This document shows positions 48,050 to 57,530 of a DNA stretch of 64,000 nt, piece after piece. Origin of the DNA: Stutzerimonas kunmingensis (GTDB taxonomy: Bacteria > Pseudomonadota > Gammaproteobacteria > Pseudomonadales > Pseudomonadaceae); NCBI RefSeq assembly GCF_900114065.1, contig NZ_FORS01000001.1:248001-312000 (forward strand), given 5' to 3'. Each line of letters starts with the position of its first letter. Positions within the stretch are counted from its first letter, which is position 1. The notes beneath the pieces were generated by a model that was given only the letters and a program-made list of their open reading frames with translations, did not search any database and was not told where the DNA came from. The position numbers and the translations under genes are program-made.

Positions 48050-49150
48050 TTAGATCACGATCAGATCAGCTTGCAGCGCGCCAGCCTGCTTTAACGCTTC
48101 GAGAATGGCCATCAGGTCGCTGGGTGCAGCACCCACCTGGTTCACCGCCCGGACGATCTCATCCAGCGTGGTACCTGGGCCGAACTTGAACATCGGCTTG
48201 GCTTCCTGATCGGCTTTTACCTTGCTGTTGGGCACGACGACGGTCTGACCATCCGAGAAGGGCTCCGGCTGGCTCACCTGTGGATCTTCGCTGATGGTGA
48301 CGGTCAGGCTGCCGTGGGTAACGGCGGCAGGCTGCACCCGTACGTTCTGGCCGATCACGATCGTCCCGGTACGCGAATTGATGATGACCTTGGCCACGGC
48401 CTGGCCAACCTCTACTTCGAGATTTTCCAGAATCGACAGATAGTCCACGCGCTGACTCGGATCCAGCGGCGCGGTCACGCTGATCGAGCCCCCGTCGAGC
48501 GCCTGCGCTACACCCGGGCCCAGCAGGTCGTTGATCTGATCGACGATGTTCTTGGCCGTGGTGAAGTCCGGACGATTGAGGTTCAGCGTCAGTGTGTTGC
48601 CCTGATTGAAGCCACTCGGCACCGGACGTTCGACCGTCGCGCCACCCGGGATCCGGCCAGCCGACGGCGAATTGACGGTGATCCGAGAGCCATCTGCGCC
48701 ACCGGCATCGAAGCCCCCTACCACCAGGTTGCCCTGGGCGATGGCGTAGACGTTGCCGTCGATACCCTTCAGCGGCGCCATCAACAGGCTGCCGCCACGC
48801 AGGCTCTTGGCGTTACCGATAGACGAGACGGTGATGTCGATGGTCTGCCCCGGCTTGGCGAACGGCGGCAGTTCGGCATGAATCGACACCGCCGCGACGT
48901 TCTTCAGCTGAATGTTGCCACCGGCCGGCACCTTGATACCGAACTGGGCCAGCATGTTGTTGAAGGTCTGCACGGTGAACGGCGTCTGGGTGGTCTGGTC
49001 ACCGCTACCGTTCAAGCCGACAACCAGGCCGTAGCCGATCAGCTGGTTGCTACGAACACCATGGATGGTCGCGACATCCTTCAGACGCTCGGCATAGGCA
49101 GAAGTACCAACGGCGAGCAATCCGAGAAAGACGATGGCTTTTCTAATCAT
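48050..49150 (-). CDS. flgI: Flagellar P-ring protein FlgI
   Basis: Encodes about 366 residues; three consecutive ATGs (49156, 49153, 49150) follow AAGGA and the last has the best 7-nt spacing. A signal peptide ([20 protein letters not shown]) directs export. The mature start [20 protein letters not shown] is strongly conserved in FlgI. It builds the ring around the rod in the peptidoglycan layer. It starts 11 bp after flgH. Confidence 0.94.
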   Translation of the reverse strand: MIRKAIVFLGLLAVGTSAYAERLKDVATIHGVRSNQLIGYGLVVGLNGSGDQTTQTPFTVQTFNNMLAQFGIKVPAGGNIQLKNVAAVSIHAELPPFAKPGQTIDITVSSIGNAKSLRGGSLLMAPLKGIDGNVYAIAQGNLVVGGFDAGGADGSRITVNSPSAGRIPGGATVERPVPSGFNQGNTLTLNLNRPDFTTAKNIVDQINDLLGPGVAQALDGGSISVTAPLDPSQRVDYLSILENLEVEVGQAVAKVIINSRTGTIVIGQNVRVQPAAVTHGSLTVTISEDPQVSQPEPFSDGQTVVVPNSKVKADQEAKPMFKFGPGTTLDEIVRAVNQVGAAPSDLMAILEALKQAGALQADLIVI

Positions 49151-49161
49151 CATCATGTCCT

Positions 49162-49872
49162 TCAGAACGGCCAAAGCGGGCTAACGAAGAAACGACTCAG
49201 CCATCCCGGCTGGCTCGCATCAGCGAAAGCGCCTGTGCCGGAGTAAGTAATGCGTGCATCAGCCACGCGCGTGGAAGAAACGGTGTTATCAGTGGAGATA
49301 TCGTCCGATCGCACAAGACCGGCAATACGTACAAGCTCATCGCCCGTGTTGAGCGTTAGCCACTTCTCACCTCGCACAGCCAGGATGCCGTTGGGCAACA
49401 CGTCGGAAACGGTGACGGTGATGGAGCCGGAAAGACTGTTGCTCTGGCCTGCCTGGCCGGAGCCATTAGTCGAGCTGGAACCACCGAATTGCGTATCCAA
49501 CGAAAGCGGACCGCCATTACGAAGAAGCCCCGCAGCGGGGTTATTCACGCTTACAGCGTTGCCCAAGAGCGAGGTAAGCCCCATCTCCACATCGCTGGCT
49601 TTGGAAATCTTCGAGCTGGCATTCTTGCTCGCTTGGGTTCGCTCATTGAGCGTAATAGTAATGATGTCCCCGACGCGAAATGCCTTGCGGTCATCGTAGA
49701 GATTGGTCTCGAAGCCTGCCTGATAAATTGCGCCGTTGTTCTGCGCCGCTGGCAGCGGCGTGCGAGGCAGCACCGGTGCATAGTACGGGTCATTCGGTTT
49801 CGGCGCAGGAGCAACACATCCGGCCAGCGCCAGGGCGGACGACATCGACACAACGATCAGCAAACGGCTCAT
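49162..49872 (-). CDS. flgH: Flagellar L-ring lipoprotein FlgH
   Basis: Encodes 236 residues from MSRLLIVVS, preceded by GAGG. The lipobox ALAGC puts the lipidated Cys at about residue 18. Conserved FlgH segments follow: [20 protein letters not shown] (about 66-85) and the C-terminal [20 protein letters not shown]. It forms the outer-membrane ring. Upstream of it is an 85-bp gap after flgG. Confidence 0.94.
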   Translation of the reverse strand: MSRLLIVVSMSSALALAGCVAPAPKPNDPYYAPVLPRTPLPAAQNNGAIYQAGFETNLYDDRKAFRVGDIITITLNERTQASKNASSKISKASDVEMGLTSLLGNAVSVNNPAAGLLRNGGPLSLDTQFGGSSSTNGSGQAGQSNSLSGSITVTVSDVLPNGILAVRGEKWLTLNTGDELVRIAGLVRSDDISTDNTVSSTRVADARITYSGTGAFADASQPGWLSRFFVSPLWPF

Positions 49873-49957
49873 AAACACCTCAAGCCATGACAGGCCATCG
49901 AAACTACTGCGAGCAGGCACAAGGCGTGCGTGCCCGTATACAACGGCGAACGCACGA

Positions 49958-50743
49958 TCAGAGCTGCTGGGTGACGAACGACAGCATCTGGTCGGCGGTG
50001 GATATGACCTTGGAGTTCATCTCGTAGGCGCGTTGCGTGGTGATCATGTTCACCAGTTCCTCAACGACGCTGACGTTGGAGTTTTCCAGGGTGTTCTGCA
50101 GCACCGTGCCCAAACCGTTGAGGCCCGGCGTACTCACCTGCGGTGCACCACTGGCGGCAGTTTCCAGGAACAGGTTGCTGCCCATCGCCTGAAGACCTGC
50201 CGGGTTGATGAAGTCGGCCGTCTGCAGGTTGCCGATGATCTGCGGCTGCGGATTGCCCACGGTGGTCACCGAGACAGTGCCGTCCTCGCCCACGGTGAAA
50301 GTCTGAGTTTCCGGCGGTACCACGATGGCCGGCTCCAGCGCATAACCGTTGGAAGTCACCAGCTGGCCGTCCGAACTAAGGTGGAAGCTACCGTCACGGG
50401 TGTAGGAAACCGTGCCATCGGGCAGCAGTACTTGGAAAAAACCGCGTCCGTTGATGGCCATGTCCAGCGGCTGCTCAGTGGTTTGCAGGCTGCCGGTGGT
50501 AAAGATTTTTTGCGTGCCGGTGACGCGCACACCGGTACCCAGCTGCAGGCCGGAGGGCAATTCGCTGTCCTGGCTGGACTGACCGCCTGGTTGCCGACGA
50601 ATCTGATAGAGCAGATCCTGAAACTCGGCGCGGTCCTTCTTGAAGCCGGTGGTGGACACGTTGGCCAGGTTGTTGGAAATGGTGGTCAGGTTCATGTCCT
50701 GGGCGGACAGTCCGGTCTTGCTGACCCAAAGTGCTGGAAGCAT
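49958..50743 (-). CDS. flgG: Flagellar distal rod protein FlgG
   Basis: Encodes 261 residues, the canonical FlgG length. It begins [19 protein letters not shown] and has the rod-protein motif [18 protein letters not shown] (about 24-41). The C-terminal [19 protein letters not shown] is diagnostic. GAGGAG precedes the ATG. It follows flgF by 35 bp. Confidence 0.96.
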   Translation of the reverse strand: MLPALWVSKTGLSAQDMNLTTISNNLANVSTTGFKKDRAEFQDLLYQIRRQPGGQSSQDSELPSGLQLGTGVRVTGTQKIFTTGSLQTTEQPLDMAINGRGFFQVLLPDGTVSYTRDGSFHLSSDGQLVTSNGYALEPAIVVPPETQTFTVGEDGTVSVTTVGNPQPQIIGNLQTADFINPAGLQAMGSNLFLETAASGAPQVSTPGLNGLGTVLQNTLENSNVSVVEELVNMITTQRAYEMNSKVISTADQMLSFVTQQL

Positions 50744-50778
50744 GAGCTTTCTCCTCGTGCGCCGCCGGCGCCACGCTA

Positions 50779-51519
50779 TTAGCTGAGTTGCAGTACGCGC
50801 GCCATGGCAGCCGCGTCATCTTCGGCGGTGCGCATCATCTTTACGTGCAGTTCGAACTGGCGAGACAGCGCCAGGATGGAAGTCATTTCGGATACCGCAT
50901 TCACATTGCTCGCCTCGAGAAAACCCGAGACGACCCGTACGTTCGCGTCAGGCTCGATAGGCTGGCCATCCTTCAGCCGAATCAGGCCATCAGTGCCCTT
51001 TTCCAGCTGCTGCGGATCAGGGTTGACCAGCTTGATGCGATCCACGGTGACCACAACGTTCGGGTCCTCGCCCAGCGCGCGAATACTGATGGTGCCGTCA
51101 TTGCCGACGTCCACCTTCTCTTCCGGCGGAATCGCGATCGGCCCACCATTGCCCAGCACCGGCATACCGTCTGCGGTACGCAACATGCCAAGCACGTCAA
51201 TATTCAGGCTGCCGGTGCGGACGTAGGCCTCACTGCCATCTGGCGCCTGCACCGCAATCCAGCCCTCGCCTTCGACGGCGACATCAAGATCACGACCGGT
51301 TTCCTGCAAGGTGCCCGGCGTGAAGTCGGTGCCCGGACGCTCGGACATCGCATACACCCGCGCAGGATGACTGTCGCCAAAGACCTGCATCGAACGGGCT
51401 TGCTCGAAATCCCGGCGAAAGCCGGTGGTGGAAATATTCGCCAGATTGTTGGCATGGGCCTGCTGGGCCCGCGCATTCTGGCTGGCACCGGTCATGGCCA
51501 CGTAGAGCATCTTGTCCAT
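50779..51519 (-). CDS. flgF: Flagellar proximal rod protein FlgF
   Basis: Encodes 246 residues from MDKMLYVAMTGASQN. An ATG two codons earlier (51525) touches the GGAG site directly, so 51519 with a 6-nt spacing is preferred, and FlgF proteins of Pseudomonas begin MDK. The rod motif NNLANISTTGFRRDFEQAR (about 25-43) and the ELHVKMMRTAEDD end are present. It is the first gene of the flgFGHIJKL operon, behind a sigma-54-type promoter. Confidence 0.95.
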   Translation of the reverse strand: MDKMLYVAMTGASQNARAQQAHANNLANISTTGFRRDFEQARSMQVFGDSHPARVYAMSERPGTDFTPGTLQETGRDLDVAVEGEGWIAVQAPDGSEAYVRTGSLNIDVLGMLRTADGMPVLGNGGPIAIPPEEKVDVGNDGTISIRALGEDPNVVVTVDRIKLVNPDPQQLEKGTDGLIRLKDGQPIEPDANVRVVSGFLEASNVNAVSEMTSILALSRQFELHVKMMRTAEDDAAAMARVLQLS

Positions 51520-51573
51520 CGACATCTCCGAGACGCGAGTTTGACACTTACGATTCTGTTGCAGATGAAAAAT

Positions 51574-51588
51574 GCAAGGCGCGTGCCA
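51574..51588 (-). promoter_or_regulatory. Sigma-54 promoter of flgFGHIJKL
   Basis: The minus strand reads TGGCAC-GCGCC-TTGC, an exact match to the sigma-54 -24/-12 consensus. The expected start of transcription is near 51562, leaving a leader of about 43 nt to flgF. It lies just after the flgE terminator. Confidence 0.85.
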
Positions 51589-51637
51589 TCACCGAAAGGA
51601 GAACTTAAGAAGCTGATTTATATAGCTTTTACAGAAA

Positions 51638-51665
51638 CGAAGAAGGCCCTTACGGGCCTTCTTCG
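51638..51665 (-). terminator. Terminator between flgE and flgF
   Basis: A 12-bp perfect stem CGAAGAAGGCCC / GGGCCTTCTTCG with a TTAC loop, followed on the minus strand by TTTCTGT. It separates the flgBCDE and flgFGHIJKL operons. Confidence 0.85.
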
Positions 51666-51718
51666 AAAGGAGCGGCGGAATAATGCCGTCAGCGGCAACC
51701 GTTCTTTGCCGCGGGCTA

Positions 51719-53077
51719 TCACCGCAGATTGATGATGGTCTGCGTGATCGCGCTTTCGGTTTCGATGGTCTTGGCGTTCGCCTGATAGTTGCGCTGGGCG
51801 ACGATCAGATTGACCAGCTGATCTGACAACTCGACGTTGGAGTCCTCTAAAGCACCGGACTGCAGAGCCCCCATAGTTCCAACTCCTGGAGGGTTTCGAA
51901 CTGGCTCACCGGACTCGAAAGATTGTACCCATTGAGTTTTACCAATTGGTGTTAACCCTTGTTCATTGGCGAAGGTGGCTAACACTATGCGGCCCTGCAC
52001 TTTTGACTGACCGTTAGTATAACGAGCAAAGATCTGACCATCTTCATCAATTTCAAGACCAGCTAGCTCCCCAGTCGTATAGCCGTCTTGGCTAACCTTG
52101 TTTACAGCAAACGCACTGGAAAACTGGGTGGCATTACGGAAATCCATAGTGACGCCACCATCTTGATTTGCAAGCGCGCCATTCCAAGCCCACGCCCCCG
52201 TTTCACTATCTATCTTTGCAGGAACCCAACCCCCTGCCGGCGGAACACCAGTGGCACTTATAAGATTAACTTTACCGTCTACTATATTAAATAGAGGCGG
52301 AGTAGGAGGCGTCGTAGCAGGGGTGTCCAGATCAGTTATAGCAGACAACTTACCCGCCGTATCAAAAGTCAAGCCCATTGAATAAGGTGAGGTACCACTG
52401 GGATCTGACGGATTTCTCCCATCAATCAACACCTCCATTCTCCATGAATTTGCCGCCGGCGCGGGCTGTTTTATGAAGTACTGAGTCAGCACATGGGCAT
52501 TGCCTTGCGAGTCATAAATATTTGTGGAAGTCGATGAGTTATAACTAGTCGGATCGGAAGGATCAAACGCATTTACTGGCGTCGAGCTTGTAGAGTTCAG
52601 GTTGAATACCTGCTCAATATTCGACGTCGGCTTCGGATCTTGACTGCCAGACTGGATGCGCAAGTCACCAATAGTATCTTGCAATACTCCATCAGCATTT
52701 ACTGTATAGCCTTGAAGCTTATAGCCAAAATTATCAACTATAGAACCTTCACGATCAGTTCCGAAATAACCAGCCCTCGTGTAACTCAAGGCTCCGTTGT
52801 TGCTAACTTGAAAGAAGCCCTTCCCATTTATAGCAAGATCAAGTGCATTTTGAGTATAGTTGACATTTCCCTGAGTGAATTGCTGCGCCACACTAGCTAG
52901 TTGCACACCGCTACCAACAGCATTTTTACTGACCCCCATCGAAGCCGCATACACATCGGAGAATTCTGCACGCGATTGCTTGAAGCCCACGGTGCCGGCG
53001 TTGGCAATGTTGTTGCCGGTGACATTGAGATCTTTACTCGCCGCACGCAGGCCGCTAAGACCGATATTGAAGGACAT
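51719..53077 (-). CDS. flgE: Flagellar hook protein FlgE
   Basis: Encodes 452 residues from an ATG after AAGGAG. The conserved N-terminus (MSFNIGLSGLRAASKDLNVT, NNIANAGTVGFKQSRAEFSD) and C-terminus (ELSDQLVNLIVAQRNYQANA) are intact. The centre (about residues 60-400, roughly 51,900-52,900) is AT-rich: bases 52681-52740 are 21/60 G+C and 52261-52320 are 25/60. This differs sharply from flanking genes and includes codons rare elsewhere in the window. The variable domain was probably exchanged by recombination. It ends the flgBCDE operon. Confidence 0.95.
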   Translation of the reverse strand: MSFNIGLSGLRAASKDLNVTGNNIANAGTVGFKQSRAEFSDVYAASMGVSKNAVGSGVQLASVAQQFTQGNVNYTQNALDLAINGKGFFQVSNNGALSYTRAGYFGTDREGSIVDNFGYKLQGYTVNADGVLQDTIGDLRIQSGSQDPKPTSNIEQVFNLNSTSSTPVNAFDPSDPTSYNSSTSTNIYDSQGNAHVLTQYFIKQPAPAANSWRMEVLIDGRNPSDPSGTSPYSMGLTFDTAGKLSAITDLDTPATTPPTPPLFNIVDGKVNLISATGVPPAGGWVPAKIDSETGAWAWNGALANQDGGVTMDFRNATQFSSAFAVNKVSQDGYTTGELAGLEIDEDGQIFARYTNGQSKVQGRIVLATFANEQGLTPIGKTQWVQSFESGEPVRNPPGVGTMGALQSGALEDSNVELSDQLVNLIVAQRNYQANAKTIETESAITQTIINLR

Positions 53078-53107
53078 TGAATCGCTCCTTTGCCGAAGTG
53101 CCGGCGG

Positions 53108-53791
53108 TTATTGTCCGATGACCTGGACTTGAGAAAGCCCGATGCTGCCAACACCGGCAAGGTTGAGCATCAGCTCCCCGCCGTTCTGCCCGAGGGTTAC
53201 GCTGTCGACGTTAGCCGGCAGCAAGGTATACAACCCCTTGGTTTCGCCCTGATACGTAGCCTGCGCCTCGAATCGATAGGTCCCGGGCGGCAAGACCTTG
53301 CCGCTGGAATCCTTGCCATCCCACATGAAGGAGATGTTCCCGGCCTCTTGCGCACCCATGTTCACGCGACCAACCGAGGCTCCGGTGCTGTCGTACACAT
53401 TCACGAACACGTTGCTGCTCGAGGTCGGCAGCACCAGGCTGGCCTTGAAGGTTTCACTGGTATCGACCACGGCCTTGTCGGCCGGCACGATCACCTTGCG
53501 CCCGACCAGGGACGAGGCCTGGAGCGCCTGCGAAGACTGATAGCCGGAAAGGATGGTTTCCATGCTGGAATTCAGTTTCTCGACACCCTCGACGGTGCTG
53601 AACTGCGCCAGCTGACCGATGAACTCGCCGTTTTCCTGGGGTTCCAGTGGATTCTGGTTGTTCATCTGGGCAACCAGCAGTTCAAGGAACTCGTTCTTGC
53701 CAAGGTCGTTCCCCTTGACCTCGCGATCCTCTCCGAACTGGTACTGCTCGAGTATCGAACTGGTACCGCCAACGCCGCTTGTAGTGCTCAT
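53108..53791 (-). CDS. flgD: Flagellar hook assembly scaffold FlgD
   Basis: Encodes 227 residues. The N-terminal export and capping region contains the hallmark LGKNEFLELLVAQMNNQNPL (about 30-49) and EFIGQLAQFSTVEGVEKLN. The C-terminal part is a FlgD Ig/tudor-like domain with SGKVLPPGTYRFEA. FlgD caps the growing hook and is lost when it is complete. Standard order between flgC and flgE. Confidence 0.95.
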   Translation of the reverse strand: MSTTSGVGGTSSILEQYQFGEDREVKGNDLGKNEFLELLVAQMNNQNPLEPQENGEFIGQLAQFSTVEGVEKLNSSMETILSGYQSSQALQASSLVGRKVIVPADKAVVDTSETFKASLVLPTSSSNVFVNVYDSTGASVGRVNMGAQEAGNISFMWDGKDSSGKVLPPGTYRFEAQATYQGETKGLYTLLPANVDSVTLGQNGGELMLNLAGVGSIGLSQVQVIGQ

Positions 53792-53810
53792 GAATGCGCT
53801 CTCGTAACGA

Positions 53811-54254
53811 TCACTGACCCAGCGTCAGCACTTTCTGCAACATGGTCTTGGCCGTATTCATCAGTTCGGCGTTGGTCTGAAACGCGCGACTGGCTGAAAT
53901 CATGTCGGCCATCTCTTCCACCACATTGACGTTCGGGTAATACACGTAGCCTGCATCATCAGCGGCCGGATGATTGGGTTCGTAGCGCGCCTGCAGCTCG
54001 CCCTGATCCTCGACCACACCCAACACCTGAACACCTACGCCCGCCTGATCCTGCTCCGCGAATAGCGACTGGTCGGGCAGGCCGCCGGCCTGCTGAAACA
54101 CGGTCGCAAACACGGGATGCCGAGCGCGGTAAGTCTGATCGACGCTGGATGAAACGGTTTCGGCGTTCGCGATGTTGCTGGATATAGTGTTCAGACGGGT
54201 GCTCTGGGCACTCATGCCACTACCGGCAATGTTGAAGACGCTGCTTAGAGACAT
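53811..54254 (-). CDS. flgC: Flagellar proximal rod protein FlgC
   Basis: Encodes 147 residues, the expected FlgC size. It begins MSLSSVFNIAGSGMSAQSTRL and keeps NTISSNIANAETVSSS; the C-terminal NVVEEMADMISASRAFQTNA is diagnostic of rod proteins. AAAGGAG precedes the ATG. It is 11 bp downstream of flgB. Confidence 0.95.
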   Translation of the reverse strand: MSLSSVFNIAGSGMSAQSTRLNTISSNIANAETVSSSVDQTYRARHPVFATVFQQAGGLPDQSLFAEQDQAGVGVQVLGVVEDQGELQARYEPNHPAADDAGYVYYPNVNVVEEMADMISASRAFQTNAELMNTAKTMLQKVLTLGQ

Positions 54255-54265
54255 GGGAAACTCCT

Positions 54266-54670
54266 TTACTCGCCGCGCAGGGCACTGATCAGCCCTTTGA
54301 ACTTGCTATTGAGCAGGGTGAAGCTCGCCTGAAAGTCAACGGCGTTCTTCGCGTAGTTGGATTGCTCGATCTGCAGATCGACAGTGTTCTGATCAAGCGA
54401 GGGATGCGCGGGAGTGCGGAAGCGCAAGGAGGCATCGGCAATCTCCAACCCCTCGGCGGCAATATGCTTGTCACTGGTCCGCGTTACCCCGAACCCACCC
54501 TGGCTGCGAGCGGACTGCTCGGCAAGCACGCTGCTGAAGTCCAGATCGCGGGCCTTATAGTTAGGCGTGTCGGCGTTGGCGATATTGTTCGCCAGCACTT
54601 CGGCGCGCTGCGAGCGAAAACCGAGCGCCTTCTCGTGTAAACCCAGTGCCTTATCGAAACTGATGCTCAT
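54266..54670 (-). CDS. flgB: Flagellar proximal rod protein FlgB
   Basis: Encodes 134 residues from MSISFDKALGLHEKALGFR, preceded by AGAGGG. A longer frame to 54694 would start inside the leader only about 9 nt from the predicted transcription start and is rejected. NNIANADTPNYKARDLDF (about 30-47) is the FlgB signature. First gene of flgBCDE, behind a sigma-54-type promoter. Confidence 0.95.
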   Translation of the reverse strand: MSISFDKALGLHEKALGFRSQRAEVLANNIANADTPNYKARDLDFSSVLAEQSARSQGGFGVTRTSDKHIAAEGLEIADASLRFRTPAHPSLDQNTVDLQIEQSNYAKNAVDFQASFTLLNSKFKGLISALRGE

Positions 54671-54714
54671 GATCTGGCCCTCTGCCGGATACAAGTCTGC
54701 TTACGCAAACACCA

Positions 54715-54729
54715 GCAAAGCTCATGCCA
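54715..54729 (-). promoter_or_regulatory. Sigma-54 promoter of flgBCDE
   Basis: The minus strand reads TGGCAT-GAGCT-TTGC, one mismatch from the sigma-54 consensus TGGCAC-N5-TTGC. Transcription would start near 54703, giving a leader of about 33 nt to flgB and supporting its shorter start. Confidence 0.8.
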
Positions 54730-54867
54730 CTGAACGCAAACCATTGATTTTATTAGCCTAACCAGAGAACTCTTGGTTAGAGGGCGTCAAAAGCGGCAAG
54801 GCTTTACCGCTTTTTTGCCGCACCCGCCATGTTGCATGACGGTTTTCTGCCGCCGGCGTCATGCCGG

Positions 54868-55692
54868 CTATTTCGCCTTGTAGATGATTCCCGGACTGCA
54901 CTGGACCATCTGATACAGCTCAGGCAGGCCGTTGAGCGCTTCTGAGGCGCCAAGAAACAGATAGCCGCCTGGGCGCAACGTCGCATGAATGCGCTTGAGA
55001 ATGTCCTTCTTCACATCGGCGGAAAAGTAGATCAGTACGTTACGGCAGAACACGATGTCGAACTTGCCCAGCGCGGCATAGCTGTCGAGCAGATTCTGCA
55101 CCCTGAACTCGACCCGCGAACGGATCGCGGGCTTGACCGCCCACCGCCCTGGTGCCTTGACATCGAAGTAGCGCTGCAGGCGGTCACTGGACAGACCGCG
55201 AGCAATTGCCAGACTGTCGTATTCTGCCGCCTTGCACGCCGCAAGCATCGCGCCGGACAGTTCGGTAGCCACGATCTGCACCCCGGTTTTCGCCTGACTG
55301 GGATTGCTGCGCTCGTACTCATCGATGGACATCGACAGAGAGTACGGTTCCTGCCCGGACGAGCATGCCGCCGACCAGATCCGCAGACGCTGCCCCGCAC
55401 CAGTCTTGAGCATCTCTGGCAGTACACGACTCTTGAGCACTTCGAAAGGGTAGGTGTCACGAAACCAGAGCGTTTCGTTGGTCGTCATAGCATCGACGAC
55501 CAATTCCCGAAGCCCGCTACGTGGCTGAGCCTGAATCTTCCGGACCAGATCGCCCAGCGTCTTGATGCCCTGTTGTTCCATCAGCTTGTTCAGCCGACTG
55601 GACACCAGATACTGCTTGTTACTGCCCAGCAGAATGCCGCACGTCTTTTCAAGAAACACCCGGAACTGCTCAAAATCCAGATCGACTGACAC
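54868..55692 (-). CDS. cheR: Chemotaxis methyltransferase CheR
   Basis: Encodes about 274 residues. The start is a GTG (55692) or the adjacent TTG (55695); GAGG lies 9 or 6 nt upstream respectively. The N-terminal helical domain (about 5-70) is followed by the SAM-binding domain with RIWSAACSSGQEPYSLSM (about 105-122), FDIVFCRNVLIYFS and GYLFLGASEAL. CheR methylates receptor Glu residues for adaptation. It follows cheV by 37 bp in the same operon. Confidence 0.94.
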   Translation of the reverse strand: MSVDLDFEQFRVFLEKTCGILLGSNKQYLVSSRLNKLMEQQGIKTLGDLVRKIQAQPRSGLRELVVDAMTTNETLWFRDTYPFEVLKSRVLPEMLKTGAGQRLRIWSAACSSGQEPYSLSMSIDEYERSNPSQAKTGVQIVATELSGAMLAACKAAEYDSLAIARGLSSDRLQRYFDVKAPGRWAVKPAIRSRVEFRVQNLLDSYAALGKFDIVFCRNVLIYFSADVKKDILKRIHATLRPGGYLFLGASEALNGLPELYQMVQCSPGIIYKAK

Positions 55693-55729
55693 CAATCAAA
55701 GCCTCACCATCATGAGAGAGGAACTAGCC

Positions 55730-56662
55730 TCAGTTTGCATCCGCCTGCCTGATCCGCTCAGCCACTCGGGCAGCGAGATCATCAGGCTGGAACTTGGCGA
55801 GGAAGTCATCCGCCCCCGCCCGTTTCACCATGTTCTGGTTGAACACGCCGGAAAGGGAAGTATGCAGGAGTATATGCATACCTTGCATGCGCGGATCGTG
55901 CCGCACCTCGGTAGTCAGGGTATAGCCATCCATTTCCGGCATTTCAATATCGGAAATCATCATCAGAAATTCTTCAGCCGGTTTCTTGCCCTCGTCAGCC
56001 ATTCGCTTCAGATAATTGAGAGCCTCCCGTCCATCATTCAGCTTGACGACCTCGATACCGATATTTTCCAGGCAACGAGCGATCTGCTTACGCGCCACAG
56101 ACGAGTCGTCGACGATGAGCACGCGACACGAAAGCGCCCTGGCACGGGTATCGTCATCGACAACATCAGCTGACACCTCTTCGGAGGTCGGCGCAACTTC
56201 TGCCAGCACCTTTTCCACATCGATGATCTCCACCAGCTTGTTGTCGATGTGAGTTACGGCCGTCAGGTAATGATCGCGTCCTGCACCCTTTGGCGGAGGC
56301 AGGATCGCTTCCCAGTTCAGATTGACGATCCTTTCAACCGAGCTCACCAGGAAACCCAGCGTTCTGTTGTTGTACTCGGTGATGACAGCGAAAGAATTCT
56401 GCAAATCCATCAGCGCCGACTTGCCCGTGGCGAGCGACAGATCGAGGATAGGCAGGGTGCTGCCGCGAATGCTCGCAACGCCCCGTACCACCCGGCCGCA
56501 TTTGGGCATCACGGTCAGGCGCGGGCACTGCAACACTTCGCGCACCTTGAACACGTTGATGCCATATAGCTGCTCGCCTTCGAGACGAAAAAGCAGCAGC
56601 TCCAAACGGTTTTGCCCCACCAACTGGGTACGCTGGTTAACCGAATCCAATACACCGGCCAT
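55730..56662 (-). CDS. cheV: Chemotaxis coupling protein CheV
   Basis: Encodes 310 residues from MAGVLDSVNQRTQLVG, preceded by AGAGGAAG; the longer frame to 56752 overlaps the divergent flgA start and is rejected. An N-terminal CheW-like domain (about 20-160) is fused to a receiver domain (about 175-300) with the phospho-Asp in MMISDIEMPEMDGYTL. CheV couples receptors to CheA in a phosphorylation-dependent way. cheR follows it. Confidence 0.94.
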   Translation of the reverse strand: MAGVLDSVNQRTQLVGQNRLELLLFRLEGEQLYGINVFKVREVLQCPRLTVMPKCGRVVRGVASIRGSTLPILDLSLATGKSALMDLQNSFAVITEYNNRTLGFLVSSVERIVNLNWEAILPPPKGAGRDHYLTAVTHIDNKLVEIIDVEKVLAEVAPTSEEVSADVVDDDTRARALSCRVLIVDDSSVARKQIARCLENIGIEVVKLNDGREALNYLKRMADEGKKPAEEFLMMISDIEMPEMDGYTLTTEVRHDPRMQGMHILLHTSLSGVFNQNMVKRAGADDFLAKFQPDDLAARVAERIRQADAN

Positions 56663-56706
56663 GCCAGTCTTCCTCTCTGCTTGCAGATTATTGGGGCCGA
56701 GGACGC

Positions 56707-56720
56707 GGCACGCCCCTTGC
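56707..56720 (+). promoter_or_regulatory. Sigma-54 promoter of flgA
   Basis: GGCAC-GCCCC-TTGC is an exact sigma-54 core match on the plus strand. Transcription would start about 12 nt after the TTGC, near 56731-56732, which is almost at the first flgA ATG (56733). It lies in the short gap between divergent cheV and flgA. Confidence 0.75.
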
Positions 56721-56732
56721 TTTGGTTGGGAT

Positions 56733-57482
56733 ATGAACGTCCAAATGACCATTTTCCGGCGCGGCCGGCTACCGTACAGAAACGTGCTGCTATCAATGCT
56801 GTGCGTGTTTTCTCAGTTCACCCATGCGTCAACCTTGTCACATCCTCAGCAGCTTATCGACGTGACCGAGCAGTTTCTTGAGCAGACAGTAAGCGAGTAT
56901 TTAAGCCGCAGCGCTATCGATGCACGCTACGAGGTCGAAGTAGCCAGGCTGGACCCTCGTTTGCGCTTGAATCAATGCGATCAAACTCTCACGACCAGCC
57001 TTGGCAGCACCGCTATCCCTGTAGGACGTGTGAGCGTACGGGTAAGTTGCGAAGGCAGCAGCCCATGGTCGGTATTCATCCCTAGCCACGTCCGCCTTTA
57101 TCGTCAGGTCCTTGTCGCCAGCAGATCACTTCTGCGCGGCACAGTATTGACCGATGCCGACGTGAGCCTTGCCGAGCGGGACGTGTCCATCCTTACTCAG
57201 GGATACCTGACAAGACACGACCAGGCGCTGGGTAACAAGCTGACACGGCCGGCTCAGCCAGATCAGGTCATCACGCCTAATCAGCTGGAAATGGCGAAGG
57301 TAGTACGCAAAGGCGATCAGGTGGTGATCACGGCCAGGTCGGGCTCGATAAGCGTACGCATGCCCGGCGAGGCGATGGCCGATGGCGTTACGGGCAAACA
57401 GATCCAGGTCAAGAACCAACGCTCCGGTCGCACGATCAAGGCCCGAGTGACTGGCCCAGGCCAGGTTGAAGTGGCAATGTAG
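56733..57482 (+). CDS. flgA: Flagellar P-ring assembly chaperone FlgA
   Basis: Encodes 249 residues if started at 56733; ATG 56745 or GTG 56784 are alternatives, because the sigma-54 start of transcription falls next to 56733. A signal peptide (LLSMLCVFSQFTHAS) follows a basic N-terminus. The C-terminal SAF-like domain (about 115-245) contains LLRGTVLTDADVSLAERDVS and VRMPGEAMADGVTGKQIQVK, typical for FlgA. FlgA is the periplasmic chaperone of FlgI. Confidence 0.93.
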   Translation: MNVQMTIFRRGRLPYRNVLLSMLCVFSQFTHASTLSHPQQLIDVTEQFLEQTVSEYLSRSAIDARYEVEVARLDPRLRLNQCDQTLTTSLGSTAIPVGRVSVRVSCEGSSPWSVFIPSHVRLYRQVLVASRSLLRGTVLTDADVSLAERDVSILTQGYLTRHDQALGNKLTRPAQPDQVITPNQLEMAKVVRKGDQVVITARSGSISVRMPGEAMADGVTGKQIQVKNQRSGRTIKARVTGPGQVEVAM

Positions 57483-57530
57483 CATGTCCGCATGCCGCAG
57501 TTTTCCAGTGTGTTCGCTGGAAAAAAAGGC

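Noticed and set aside
52088-52900. Short plus-strand frames inside flgE
   Set aside because: They arise from the AT-rich antisense strand of the variable domain and have no ribosome sites.
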